Origin: a virus
Direction: 5' to 3' (one strand)
IMG/VR virus record: IMGVR_UViG_3300032322_001160
Span: 1 to 57,647 of that record
DNA length: 57,647 bases
Shown one piece after another: positions 32,294 to 38,795 of this stretch (positions are counted from its first letter, which is position 1; every line of letters begins with the position of its first letter). The notes under the pieces are model-generated. The model saw only the letters and a program-made list of their open reading frames with translations, was not told the origin of the DNA and searched no databases. The translations under genes and the position numbers were made by a program.

Positions 32294-32342
32294 CGGGCAC
32301 ATGCCCGTCCGGAAACTATAGCACCGCTTCCGGGGTTTGCAA
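32294..32342 (-). promoter_or_regulatory. Island promoter and leader hairpin, unit C
   Basis: -35 TTGCAA (32342-32337), 16-bp spacer, -10 TATAGT (32320-32315). The TAG stop codon of the nuclease gene lies inside this -10. Then TTTCCGGACGGGCA and the hairpin CGGGCA/TGCCCG (32294-32307), followed by ATACAGGGAGA. Confidence 0.65.
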
Positions 32343-32738
32343 AACCTTTTTGTGAAACTCTTCCCAATCAATTTTTGACAAGGGCCAGCGCGCGACACAA
32401 TCGGCCAGAATCCCACGCTTGGCAATATCTAGCACCTGCCCGCCCGTAAACAGCAACAACTCAGGCGCGCGAACTTTGGTGTTCACTTCCACGACAACAA
32501 AGGTCGGACACCCGAGCGCCGCATGCTTCATATGAAACGCATACTGATGCGGACTCAGGTTAATTTTCAGGCCCGCACTAACTACCTTCAACTCGATTAG
32601 AACGAAATGCGAATTCGGGAGCGCCACCAGTAGGTCCGGAATCCCCAAGTTCACCCGCGTTTCCAACCTCGTCAGATGAACCGTCGTCCAGTTCCGCTTC
32701 AATCTGTCGAAAAGCCGCTGCTCGTTTTTTCGTGACAA
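32316..32738 (-). CDS. PD-(D/E)XK nuclease (VRR-NUC-like)
   Basis: 140 residues. GIPDLLV (32-38, D35) and LIELKVV (47-53, E49 and K51) are the catalytic core, with E6 near the start and LSPHQYAFHMK as the later helix, as in VRR-NUC/Holliday-resolvase-like enzymes. It starts with TTG at 32738, 7 nt after AGGAG inside the TerS gene; the first ATG lies after the catalytic core. Its first 161 bp overlap TerS out of frame. Coupling with TerS suggests a role in packaging, for example resolving branched concatemers. Confidence 0.8.
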   Translation of the reverse strand: MSRKNEQRLFDRLKRNWTTVHLTRLETRVNLGIPDLLVALPNSHFVLIELKVVSAGLKINLSPHQYAFHMKHAALGCPTFVVVEVNTKVRAPELLLFTGGQVLDIAKRGILADCVARWPLSKIDWEEFHKKVLQTPEAVL

Positions 32739-33402
32739 GTGCCCGCTCCTCGCCCAATCCGCTCAAGTCCAAAAGCTCACCCGGATCAAATTCTACTTGG
32801 GGTTCGACGGGAATAGCTTCTTCTTCGACAACACGGGATTCCATTTCCAAAATCGCAGTAGGCGGCGGTCCGCCATAGATTTTCTTAATCTCTTCTAGCT
32901 TTTTCATTACCTCTTCTTTGCTCATGGAATCGATCGTGCCAATCCGCACTTCCTTGCGATCGACGTAGATGGTCCCTAGAGCCTGTCCACGGCGATATTC
33001 AGCCTGTACAGCCGCAGACCATGCCCCGGCCTCGATCGCCTTGTCACGGATCGTCTGAAGGTCCCGCATGTGCCGCTCGAAGTTCGTCCCATACTTCTCC
33101 GCCAATTCAGCCCTGAGCTCGTTAATGGCCGCTACAACGTGCGGACTACGGGCAGGGTCCATGAGCCGCGTAATCGCCTCACGAGCCGCGTTAGGCGTGT
33201 ACCCTGCTCGAATCGCCGCCTCTGTCCGCGTCATGGTCCCGTCGCGTGTTACGTACTCCTGAACAAAGGCCCATTCCTTCGGCGTGAGCAAAACTTCCTT
33301 CTTCCCTTTAACCCTTGGCGTTTTGGCAACCCTTTCCAGCACGTCCTCGGGCAGGCTGGGCATCGGGACCATCTTCCGGGTCTCCACTTTCCTTCGTGTC
33401 AT
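32578..33402 (-). CDS. terS: Terminase small subunit (TerS)
   Basis: 274 residues from the ATG at 33402 (after AGGGAGAG; a TTG at 33405 is an alternative). LTPKEWAFVQEYVTRDGTMT, RTEAAIRAGYTPNAAREAIT and SPHVVAAINELRAELAEKYG make the winged-helix DNA-binding domain of terminase small subunits. A central helical oligomerisation region (EVMKKLEEIKKIYGG) follows. The last 53 residues (acidic, Gly-rich) are encoded by DNA also used by the nuclease gene, so they look overprinted. It lies first in the late block. Confidence 0.78.
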   Translation of the reverse strand: MTRRKVETRKMVPMPSLPEDVLERVAKTPRVKGKKEVLLTPKEWAFVQEYVTRDGTMTRTEAAIRAGYTPNAAREAITRLMDPARSPHVVAAINELRAELAEKYGTNFERHMRDLQTIRDKAIEAGAWSAAVQAEYRRGQALGTIYVDRKEVRIGTIDSMSKEEVMKKLEEIKKIYGGPPPTAILEMESRVVEEEAIPVEPQVEFDPGELLDLSGLGEERALVTKKRAAAFRQIEAELDDGSSDEVGNAGELGDSGPTGGAPEFAFRSNRVEGS

Positions 33403-33786
33403 CAAGCTCTCCCTTTATATATTTCTTACCCTAAAAAAAAAAAAAAAAACTAAAAAAAGTTCCCGCGCGCGCACCCCGTAAATTTCCTATATACGCTTAC
33501 ACCCATACAGTTACCCATATAACAACAGTGATGTCACACCCGCATAAACACTACGTTCTTACGGTATTACGTCAATTACGTCAATTTTGGTGAAAAAAAA
33601 AGTAAAAAATTTTTGAGGGTAGAAAATATCTATAGAGTTCCACCGAAAGCCCCATTCCTTCCCTTTTTGTCAACTTTGACCCGTGATCCGTGGTCCGTGA
33701 CCCCTCATCCCTTACCATTCCAACAACATCCATTACCAATGCAGCAATATCTCTTCCCTTTTCAACAACATTCCCCCTACACTTAC
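33403..33786. other. A-tract-rich non-coding region ahead of the late genes
   Basis: 384 bp with no supported gene. On the plus strand it holds A17 (33433-33449), A7 (33452-33458) and A9 (33593-33601), a GCGCGCGC patch, a perfect tandem 9-mer (ATTACGTCA at 33566 and 33575) and one copy of a dispersed repeat (33674-33691). On the minus strand a TTGACA (33673-33668) has no good -10 at the usual distance. It sits between the early and late blocks, so it is a candidate origin or late-promoter region. Confidence 0.45.
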
Positions 33787-34038
33787 CTAATGCGCAACAA
33801 TTTGCCCACCGAGCACTGCCGCCATTGCCGAAAACACAACAGGATCGATGGTTTCACCCAACATAAAGTCCACGATTTGGTCGTAATCTTCTTCGTTGAG
33901 CGGTGAGCCGAGGAAGATGAGTTGTCGTCCGTCTTTCAAGGTCACGTACATCACCTGAACCTTGGACCCTGATCCACGGAACAGAAGCTGCTGTAGCGCC
34001 TCAGAAAGCGCTGTATCGATTTCTTTGTCCTCATCCAT
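33787..34038 (-). CDS. Small early protein
   Basis: 83 residues from the ATG at 34038, 8 nt after GGGAGG, which overlaps the stop of the gene above. Acidic N-terminus (DEDKEIDTALSEALQQLLF), then VQVMYVTLKDGRQLIFLGSP. Unknown function; last gene before the late region. Confidence 0.6.
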   Translation of the reverse strand: MDEDKEIDTALSEALQQLLFRGSGSKVQVMYVTLKDGRQLIFLGSPLNEEDYDQIVDFMLGETIDPVVFSAMAAVLGGQIVAH

Positions 34039-34043
34039 GCCAA

Positions 34044-34283
34044 CTACCTCCCACGGCAAAATAAGCGCTTAGCGGCCCGCATATCGTCCGCTGAGGTCCC
34101 TGTCCACCATTTAATGCAAGCCCCGTTCCTTTGTGCCTCGGCGTAGCCGGTTTGTCTGCCGATGGCGTAGGCCTCGGTAACGGTTTGGCTGTCGGCGGGA
34201 AGCTTGTCAATGAGATAACCCGTCGTGAAACAACATAGGGCAACAAACGTATAGGCGAAGAGGTGGATGGTTTTACTGGTCAT
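34044..34283 (-). CDS. Small membrane protein
   Basis: 79 residues. An N-terminal hydrophobic segment (LFAYTFVALCCFTTGYLI) then a soluble part with EAYAIGRQTGYAEAQRNG and a Cys/Trp-rich end. Could be a secreted or membrane-anchored early protein. Overlaps the HTH gene by 11 bp. Confidence 0.6.
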   Translation of the reverse strand: MTSKTIHLFAYTFVALCCFTTGYLIDKLPADSQTVTEAYAIGRQTGYAEAQRNGACIKWWTGTSADDMRAAKRLFCRGR

Positions 34284-34527
34284 GATCGTTTGCTCGGCGG
34301 GTACGTCGTTCGTTGTCTTCTTTAATTAAATCTTTGATATTGTCAATTGACAGGCCGGATCGCTCGTAGATGGCGAGGATTAGGGCGGCGGAGATGTTTT
34401 GTGTGCCTTTTCTGATCCGTGAGACGCTACCCGTGGATATTGCCAGCTTATCGGCGAGCGAGTTATCCGTTTGGATGCCGTAGATCAGCATGAGGGTATC
34501 CAACAGGGCGTGGGGGTGTCGTTGCAT
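34273..34527 (-). CDS. XRE-type helix-turn-helix protein
   Basis: 84 residues from the ATG at 34527 (AAAAGGGG upstream). DNSLADKLAISTGSVSRIRKG is a helix-turn-helix, with NISAALILAIYERSGLSI after it. A second protein of the same plan is at 37299-37541. They probably regulate early promoters or host genes. No lysogeny gene accompanies it. Confidence 0.75.
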   Translation of the reverse strand: MQRHPHALLDTLMLIYGIQTDNSLADKLAISTGSVSRIRKGTQNISAALILAIYERSGLSIDNIKDLIKEDNERRTRRANDHDQ

Positions 34528-34540
34528 GGTCTGTCCCCTT

Positions 34541-34672
34541 TTACTTTTCGTCAATCGTCTCATCACGGCCGAATCCTGCCCAGAAGAGAAAGACGAGGGT
34601 AAAGAGGGCGATCATGCTGCCCGCACCGATCAGGATGCCGGAGATGACGAGGAGGAGGGCGTAGTTGTCCAT
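34541..34672 (-). CDS. Tiny membrane protein (43 residues)
   Basis: ATG at 34672, just after the stop of the gene above. Mostly hydrophobic (YALLLVISGILIGAGSMIAL, FTLVFLFWAGF), one or two membrane segments, then DETIDEK. No strong ribosome site, so coupled translation is likely. Function unknown. Confidence 0.5.
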   Translation of the reverse strand: MDNYALLLVISGILIGAGSMIALFTLVFLFWAGFGRDETIDEK

Positions 34673-34674
34673 GA

Positions 34675-34818
34675 TCAGGTCAGAAGGACGGCGATTAGGA
34701 TGCCTGCGACGGCGGCGGCGAAGATAACGGTCATGGTGTCCTCCAGAAAGAGGTCGTGTTTATCGGATTCCGTCCAAAGGTCGGACGATTTTTTTGGGTC
34801 CTCGGGCTCGTGGTTCAT
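34675..34818 (-). CDS. Tiny membrane protein with nested start
   Basis: 47 residues from the ATG at 34818, after AAGGAGACGCA, overlapping the stop of the gene above (ATGA). The C-terminus is a membrane segment (VIFAAAVAGILIAVLLT). A second ATG at 34734 sits 6 nt after a perfect GGAGG and would give a 19-residue membrane peptide from the same frame. Confidence 0.55.
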   Translation of the reverse strand: MNHEPEDPKKSSDLWTESDKHDLFLEDTMTVIFAAAVAGILIAVLLT

Positions 34819-35138
34819 TGCGTCTCCTTGGTGAGGTATCTCAACTCCACGATTTGTGCGGCTTCCCGTAGCTTTGAGACGTTGGTTCGTTTCATGACTT
34901 CGATGGCAATCGCGATGAAGGTCTCTAACTCGGCGCGTTCATCATCGCCCCAGCCGATCAATCCGGCAATTGCCGCCTGAAGGCGCTCGTCCTTGAGCTT
35001 TGTAGCGCGCTCAGCCAAGTACTCCAGTTCTTCTCTTGGAATGGCAGAGCGTTGCTGGAGCAGTTCAGTCATGCGGGCGGCTTGTTCAGCGACAAAGTGA
35101 GCGTCAGGTTTAATCCGGCGCACCGTCTTCCTCATCAT
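34815..35138 (-). CDS. Helical early protein
   Basis: 107 residues. Helices such as FVAEQAARMTELLQQRSAIP, LEYLAERATKLKDERLQAAI and ETFIAIAIEVMKRTN. Starts ATGATG with a weak ribosome site inside the previous gene (29-bp overlap). No family recognised. Confidence 0.6.
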   Translation of the reverse strand: MMRKTVRRIKPDAHFVAEQAARMTELLQQRSAIPREELEYLAERATKLKDERLQAAIAGLIGWGDDERAELETFIAIAIEVMKRTNVSKLREAAQIVELRYLTKETQ

Positions 35139-35334
35139 CAGGAATCTTGCCAGTGCGTCTCAAAGCCGCCACCGCAAAGGTCTTCGCGGAATTGAGGTTG
35201 ATGAATTCCTTGTCCTCCACGCGATACGTGCGGGAGGGCCCGTCATAGTTGACGTGGATTAGGATTTCACCAGAAGGCGCGACGTAGCTATGCCGCTCGT
35301 AGGTCAGTTCGGTCCAGAAGTATTCACCGTACAT
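35110..35334 (-). CDS. Small early protein
   Basis: 74 residues. Beta-rich start (YFWTELTYERHSYVAPSGEI, LIHVNYDGPSRTYRV) then a helix and an acidic end (DDEEDGAPD). Overlaps neighbours at both ends. Unknown function. Confidence 0.58.
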   Translation of the reverse strand: MYGEYFWTELTYERHSYVAPSGEILIHVNYDGPSRTYRVEDKEFINLNSAKTFAVAALRRTGKIPDDEEDGAPD

Positions 35335-36100
35335 CGTTCATCTCCTGTGGAGGGACCACCGGACCTTGAGCCGTGATCCGGTAATCTTTAAAAATAACAC
35401 CACGACTGGCATCCCCGCGCTTATGCGGTTTGCGCCAGAAGCGTTTGTTACCGCGCATGACCCAATGCCCACGGACATCATGCAAGCGGGGGGTGGCGTG
35501 GGTGCCGCCTAAAGAAGCAGATTTTGTACGCTGAGGCTCCAACACGACAGTGGTCCACTCAAAAAGCGGCTTCTTACCCTGTCGCAGACGCTTTGCGTGA
35601 TTCGACTTGACCGTTGCCCGATATGTCGGCACGGTCTCTTTGTTCAAATGCTTTAGCCAAAAGCTAATCGCCACCAAACTAGCCTTGGCCGACTGTATCA
35701 CCCGCTCATCGTCGTAGTGTTTCTTGTCTTCAAATAAAATGCTAATGCCCGATTCGATGTCTTGTTCCTTTGGATCGCAAAAGAACCGGGGGTAATTATC
35801 TACGGTGCCTTTGCCCTTGGCCAAGGCCTGTATCACCCAGCCCTTATGCTCGAGCGTCGTGCCATCGGCCCGTGGCGGTTGATCGACTTCTTGTACGCCA
35901 ATTGCCACCCGGTTATCAAATTCATCGAACATCACGATCCCACAAAAAGGAAACGGCAGGGGATTTTGAAAGCCCTCAATCGTTAACGTGTGATCGTAAT
36001 CTTCACGGATCGAATTCCACTTCTCATGCATATCGAACCACACCATGTCAGCGGCAATATCCGGAATTAATGCGGCCATCTCAGCGACTAAGGGCGTCAT
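35324..36100 (-). CDS. Conserved early protein with HDVRGHW end
   Basis: 258 residues from the ATG at 36100, after AAAGGAGAGA. The N-terminal part is helical (LVAEMAALIPDIAADMVWFD). The C-terminal block LHDVRGHWVMRGNKRFWRKP, then HKRGDASRGVIFKDYRI, is a pattern I recall at the end of many phage proteins of unknown role; its His/Arg content suggests metal or nucleic-acid binding. A copy of a dispersed repeat is inside its 3' end. Confidence 0.65.
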   Translation of the reverse strand: MTPLVAEMAALIPDIAADMVWFDMHEKWNSIREDYDHTLTIEGFQNPLPFPFCGIVMFDEFDNRVAIGVQEVDQPPRADGTTLEHKGWVIQALAKGKGTVDNYPRFFCDPKEQDIESGISILFEDKKHYDDERVIQSAKASLVAISFWLKHLNKETVPTYRATVKSNHAKRLRQGKKPLFEWTTVVLEPQRTKSASLGGTHATPRLHDVRGHWVMRGNKRFWRKPHKRGDASRGVIFKDYRITAQGPVVPPQEMNDVR

Positions 36101-36312
36101 GCGGTCTCTCCTTTGCATTCGGCACAACGCCAGCCTTTCATGGCCGGGGTCTTATCGCGGGGTTTGAAGGTCTTGCATGAGGCGCAGAAGCGCTTTCCGT
36201 AGTTAATCTTTACACCGGGTTGTGCGCGCGTACTACTTTGCTGCTCCATCCAGTTGCCGGAGAACTGATCAAAGCGCACGTCACTACCTCGGACGCGGTT
36301 TTTAACCGTCAT
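36097..36312 (-). CDS. Small zinc-ribbon protein
   Basis: 71 residues from the ATG at 36312, after GAAGGAGAAG. FCASCKTFKPRDK and GWRCAECKGETA give two CxxC pairs, a zinc ribbon. A longer open frame to 36462 lacks a start signal. Probably nucleic-acid binding. Confidence 0.7.
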   Translation of the reverse strand: MTVKNRVRGSDVRFDQFSGNWMEQQSSTRAQPGVKINYGKRFCASCKTFKPRDKTPAMKGWRCAECKGETA

Positions 36313-36503
36313 GTGTTCTTCTCCTTCAACTGTCGGCGGAGTTTCCTGATCTCGGCGATCAGTCCTTTGTGATAGACGTGCATACGGTGGAGGTGTTTTG
36401 CATAGAGCGGCAGGCCCAGTTCCTTTAGCTCGTCCACGACTTCTGGGGTATCCGAAAACCAATCGGCTTTCTTTAGGATGTCGATGTCTTTAGGTGTTTT
36501 CAT
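36309..36503 (-). CDS. Small early protein
   Basis: 64 residues. ATG after AGAGGAGCACC. Contains DTPEVVDELKELGLPLYAKH and a basic helix (IAEIRKLRRQLKEKNT). Overlaps both neighbours by 4 bp. Function unknown. Confidence 0.6.
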   Translation of the reverse strand: MKTPKDIDILKKADWFSDTPEVVDELKELGLPLYAKHLHRMHVYHKGLIAEIRKLRRQLKEKNT

Positions 36504-36709
36504 GGTGCTCCTCTTTCCCTTACTAACAATGCCGCTGCGATAGTCCCATACCCGTCAATGCCTGCTTGCTCGACAACCTTGGCACACGCCTCGCGCTCCG
36601 CTGCTGCGACTAACTTGGCGAAGCGTTCGAGAGCAGGTGCGTGAAGATCAGCTAGTGCGTCACCGTATCCCGCCTCCCGCGCTAAACGAATAATGTCACC
36701 ACTGTTCAC
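36500..36709 (-). CDS. Small helical early protein
   Basis: 69 residues. Starts with GTG at 36709, 8 nt after AAGGAG. The segment LERFAKLVAAAEREACAKVV is a form common in short phage proteins of unknown function. The GTG overlaps the stop of the 56-residue zinc-ribbon gene (GTGA). Confidence 0.6.
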   Translation of the reverse strand: MNSGDIIRLAREAGYGDALADLHAPALERFAKLVAAAEREACAKVVEQAGIDGYGTIAAALLVRERGAP

Positions 36710-36876
36710 TGTCTCTTCTCCTTATCAAGGTTCCGATAGATGCTCTCGGCTTTACGCTCTAGGCACACGCGACACACCCAGCGTCGTGTTCTGGGTTTGA
36801 CGCGCATCTCTCCTGTCGCTGCTTCGCGAGGCGCTTGGCAGCTTGTGCAAAACCGCAACTTAGGCCCTTGATCCAT
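36706..36876 (-). CDS. Short zinc-ribbon protein (56 residues)
   Basis: ATG at 36876, inside the 3' end of the gene above (17-bp overlap). Sequence FCTSCQAPREAATGEMRVK, then RRWVCRVCLERKAESIYR: two CxxC pairs 21 residues apart, typical of a zinc ribbon. No strong ribosome site; coupled translation is likely. A dispersed repeat copy (36865-36884) covers its start codon. Confidence 0.68.
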   Translation of the reverse strand: MDQGPKLRFCTSCQAPREAATGEMRVKPRTRRWVCRVCLERKAESIYRNLDKEKRQ

Positions 36877-37105
36877 GATCCGTGCTCGGTTTCTCTCGCC
36901 ACACCATCTTTAGTACGACAACCGCGTGGTGGTAGTAGTTATGCCGTTCTTTGTCACGTTCGTGCATCTCTATGAGCACCTCGCAACAACGTGCGAAGGT
37001 GTGGCCGGAGACGCGGTCTGCGAAGTCAGCGAGGGCCTCTGGCGTAACGGGTTCATTAGCCGTGATCCCTGAGGCTTTAGCCATGTCGAGGATGTTGGGT
37101 TTCAT
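36860..37105 (-). CDS. Small early protein
   Basis: 81 residues. ATG after GAGGAGACAC. Contains ITANEPVTPEALADFADRVS, HTFARCCEVLIEMHERDKER and HHAVVVLKMVWRE. Probably helical. Unknown function. Overlaps genes at both ends. Confidence 0.6.
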   Translation of the reverse strand: MKPNILDMAKASGITANEPVTPEALADFADRVSGHTFARCCEVLIEMHERDKERHNYYHHAVVVLKMVWREKPSTDHGSRA

Positions 37106-37275
37106 ACGTGTCTCCTCAGTTCGTCAAGTGTGCCGCGCAGTTGATCGATTTCGATTTGCAGGGCCTTCATGCGGCGCTCCCGTTCTGCGAGGGCCTGCAG
37201 GTAGTTATTGAGTATTTCGATCTGCTGCTCCATAAGCATCAAATCGGCGACGAATTGTCCTATTTTGTTTTCCAT
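37102..37275 (-). CDS. Short coiled-coil protein (57 residues)
   Basis: ATG at 37275, after GAAAGGAGAAAGCC. Continuous coiled coil (LMLMEQQIEILNNYLQALAE, RMKALQIEIDQLRGTLDELR). The stop overlaps the next ATG (ATGA). Such proteins can oligomerise or regulate. No family. Confidence 0.65.
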   Translation of the reverse strand: MENKIGQFVADLMLMEQQIEILNNYLQALAERERRMKALQIEIDQLRGTLDELRRHV

Positions 37276-37298
37276 GGCTTTCTCCTTTCTAGGGTGGG

Positions 37299-37541
37299 TC
37301 AGACTTTGAAGTCGATTTCATCTTTCTTGCAGTATTGGATCAACTCTCGCACTGGGACATCGGTCACGAGGTGGATGCGCAGGATGACGTGAGCGCTAAT
37401 TTTGTTAGTGCCGCGTCGTATTTTGCTAATGCAAGAGGGTTGTACGCCGAGGACGTCAGCGAGGTCTAGGTCTCTGTCGAGTTCGAGGTAGTCTTTGACG
37501 GCGTCGATGAGTTTATGGTTACCAATGTGTGGGCGTGGCAT
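37299..37541 (-). CDS. XRE-type helix-turn-helix protein, paralogue
   Basis: 80 residues from the ATG at 37541, after AAAGGAAAA. LDLADVLGVQPSCISKIRRG is the helix-turn-helix; TNKISAHVILRIHLVTDVPV follows, matching the plan of the 84-residue protein at 34273-34527. The pair likely came from a duplication; both could bind DNA of early promoters. Confidence 0.75.
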   Translation of the reverse strand: MPRPHIGNHKLIDAVKDYLELDRDLDLADVLGVQPSCISKIRRGTNKISAHVILRIHLVTDVPVRELIQYCKKDEIDFKV

Positions 37542-37747
37542 TAGATTTTCCTTTGGCAGGAGAAGGCTTGGTGATCGACGCGGAAGGTCATGGCGTATTT
37601 GCAATCACTCATGATCCGTGATTCGCTATTACCTGCGCCGATGTAAAGGCCGATTAAAAAAGTAAACAGCGGCCAGAAGGCTAATGACCAGATGCGTTTG
37701 GCCCATGGCGCGACTTGCTTGGTGTCGAAAAAGTTTTCAAAGTTCAT
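37541..37747 (-). CDS. Small membrane protein
   Basis: 68 residues from the ATG at 37747 (AAGGACAC upstream). One membrane segment (SLAFWPLFTFLIGLYIGAG) between polar ends, with Cys in SDCKYAMTF and FSCQRKI. Overlaps the neighbour by 11 bp. Function unknown. Confidence 0.6.
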   Translation of the reverse strand: MNFENFFDTKQVAPWAKRIWSLAFWPLFTFLIGLYIGAGNSESRIMSDCKYAMTFRVDHQAFSCQRKI

Positions 37748-37967
37748 CTTTAGTGTCCTTGAGGGTTTTGAGTTCAGCCAGTAAGGTTTCATTTTCCTTC
37801 TCCAGTTGTGCGTATTTCTCTCCGAGTTCGGCCCATTTTATTTTGTAAATATTGTTGTTATCGATGGTATCGGCAGCGGTATACAGTAAGCTGGAGACGG
37901 TGTCGTTATTGTGATCTTCAAGGGTTTGTCCCACGTCGCGAAGTAGTTCAGTAAACCGCTTGTTCAT
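37737..37967 (-). CDS. Small coiled-coil protein
   Basis: 76 residues. FTELLRDVGQTLEDHNNDTV, AADTIDNNNIYKIKW and the coiled coil GEKYAQLEKENETLLAELKT. No family recognised. ATG overlaps the stop of the gene above by 4 bp. Confidence 0.6.
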   Translation of the reverse strand: MNKRFTELLRDVGQTLEDHNNDTVSSLLYTAADTIDNNNIYKIKWAELGEKYAQLEKENETLLAELKTLKDTKDEL

Positions 37968-38188
37968 GCTATTGCTCCGAGGAGGTTCTTGATGCGTTGT
38001 TTTAAGTTAGGACTGGTCCGTGTTGCGCGAATCTGGCGCAGGTAATCGTTACCGTCTTGTGCGCAGCCGGTGGCGATGTAGAGTTGTTTTTGAAGCGATT
38101 GGATTTCTCGTACGGCCATGTCCCGTTGGCGGCGATAGCGCTCGGAAAGACGTTGCCAGTATTCGACGGTGTGCACTGAATTATTCAT
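37964..38188 (-). CDS. Small helical early protein
   Basis: 74 residues from the ATG at 38188, after GGAGGAGTTCAC. VEYWQRLSERYRRQRDMAVR, EIQSLQKQLYIATG and a basic end (RTSPNLKQRIKNLLG). A longer upstream frame to 38338 has no ribosome site. Function unknown. Confidence 0.62.
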   Translation of the reverse strand: MNNSVHTVEYWQRLSERYRRQRDMAVREIQSLQKQLYIATGCAQDGNDYLRQIRATRTSPNLKQRIKNLLGAIA

Positions 38189-38444
38189 GTGAACTCCTCC
38201 ATGCCTTGACGCGAAAGTAGTTGTCGATGAACTCCGGGGTGAGGATATCATCCTCGACGGCAAGTACCTCTGGTTCAGAAAGTGCCGACAGGATATTAAC
38301 GCGGCGAGCTTTGTTTTGTGAAGAGGGGACTTTGACAAACACGCCAGTGATGTCCACTTGCAGTGGGATGTCGGGGCCGTCGAGGGGATCGAGTATGTCG
38401 AACTCGACGTCTACCTCAAGGTTGATGTTGGTTTTTAAGTGCAT
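38181..38444 (-). CDS. Small acidic early protein
   Basis: 87 residues. Beta-rich acidic start (LKTNINLEVDVEFDILDPLD), then KARRVNILSALSEPEVLAVE, ending FRVKAWRSSHE. AAAGGAGAAAGCAG precedes the ATG. Function unknown. Confidence 0.6.
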   Translation of the reverse strand: MHLKTNINLEVDVEFDILDPLDGPDIPLQVDITGVFVKVPSSQNKARRVNILSALSEPEVLAVEDDILTPEFIDNYFRVKAWRSSHE

Positions 38445-38772
38445 CTGCTTTCTCCTTTATGCGTCTTCTGACTTCTTCTTGATACCGTGCGTAGGCTTCG
38501 GTTTCTTCCTTGTCTTTTTGTTCAACTTCAACCAACGTCTTCTTGAATGCCGCTTCGATGATCTTTTGTGTAAAGCTCATCATGGATATTTTGTAGTACA
38601 TAGACAATTCCTTGAGCATCTGGTGCGTCAAGAGATTGATGTTTAAGACCTTGTACTGCGTCTTACGTAGCGCTGAGCCGGGGCCGGGATACTTGTACTT
38701 TCGGGGCCTGCCCTGCCGTCGCTTCTTCTTGCTGCCCTTAGGACGCCCTACCGGCTTAGGCTTGTAATCCAC
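38416..38772 (-). CDS. AT-hook-like DNA-binding protein
   Basis: 118 residues, GTG start at 38772, 5 nt after AGGAG. VGRPKGSKKK and QGRPRKYKY are two AT-hook-like GRP elements; the later part (VLNINLLTHQMLKELSMYYK, then a charged helix) resembles ribbon-helix-helix or coiled-coil dimers. First gene of the small-gene block, just after a promoter, so it may regulate that block. Confidence 0.65.
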   Translation of the reverse strand: MDYKPKPVGRPKGSKKKRRQGRPRKYKYPGPGSALRKTQYKVLNINLLTHQMLKELSMYYKISMMSFTQKIIEAAFKKTLVEVEQKDKEETEAYARYQEEVRRRIKEKADALKNQHQP

Positions 38773-38795
38773 ACTTTCTCCTTTCTTACGTGCAT

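Noticed and set aside
33668-33673. Perfect TTGACA -35 on the minus strand in the early-late gap
   Set aside because: The sequence 15-19 bp downstream is GC-rich with no -10-like hexamer, so it is not called a promoter.
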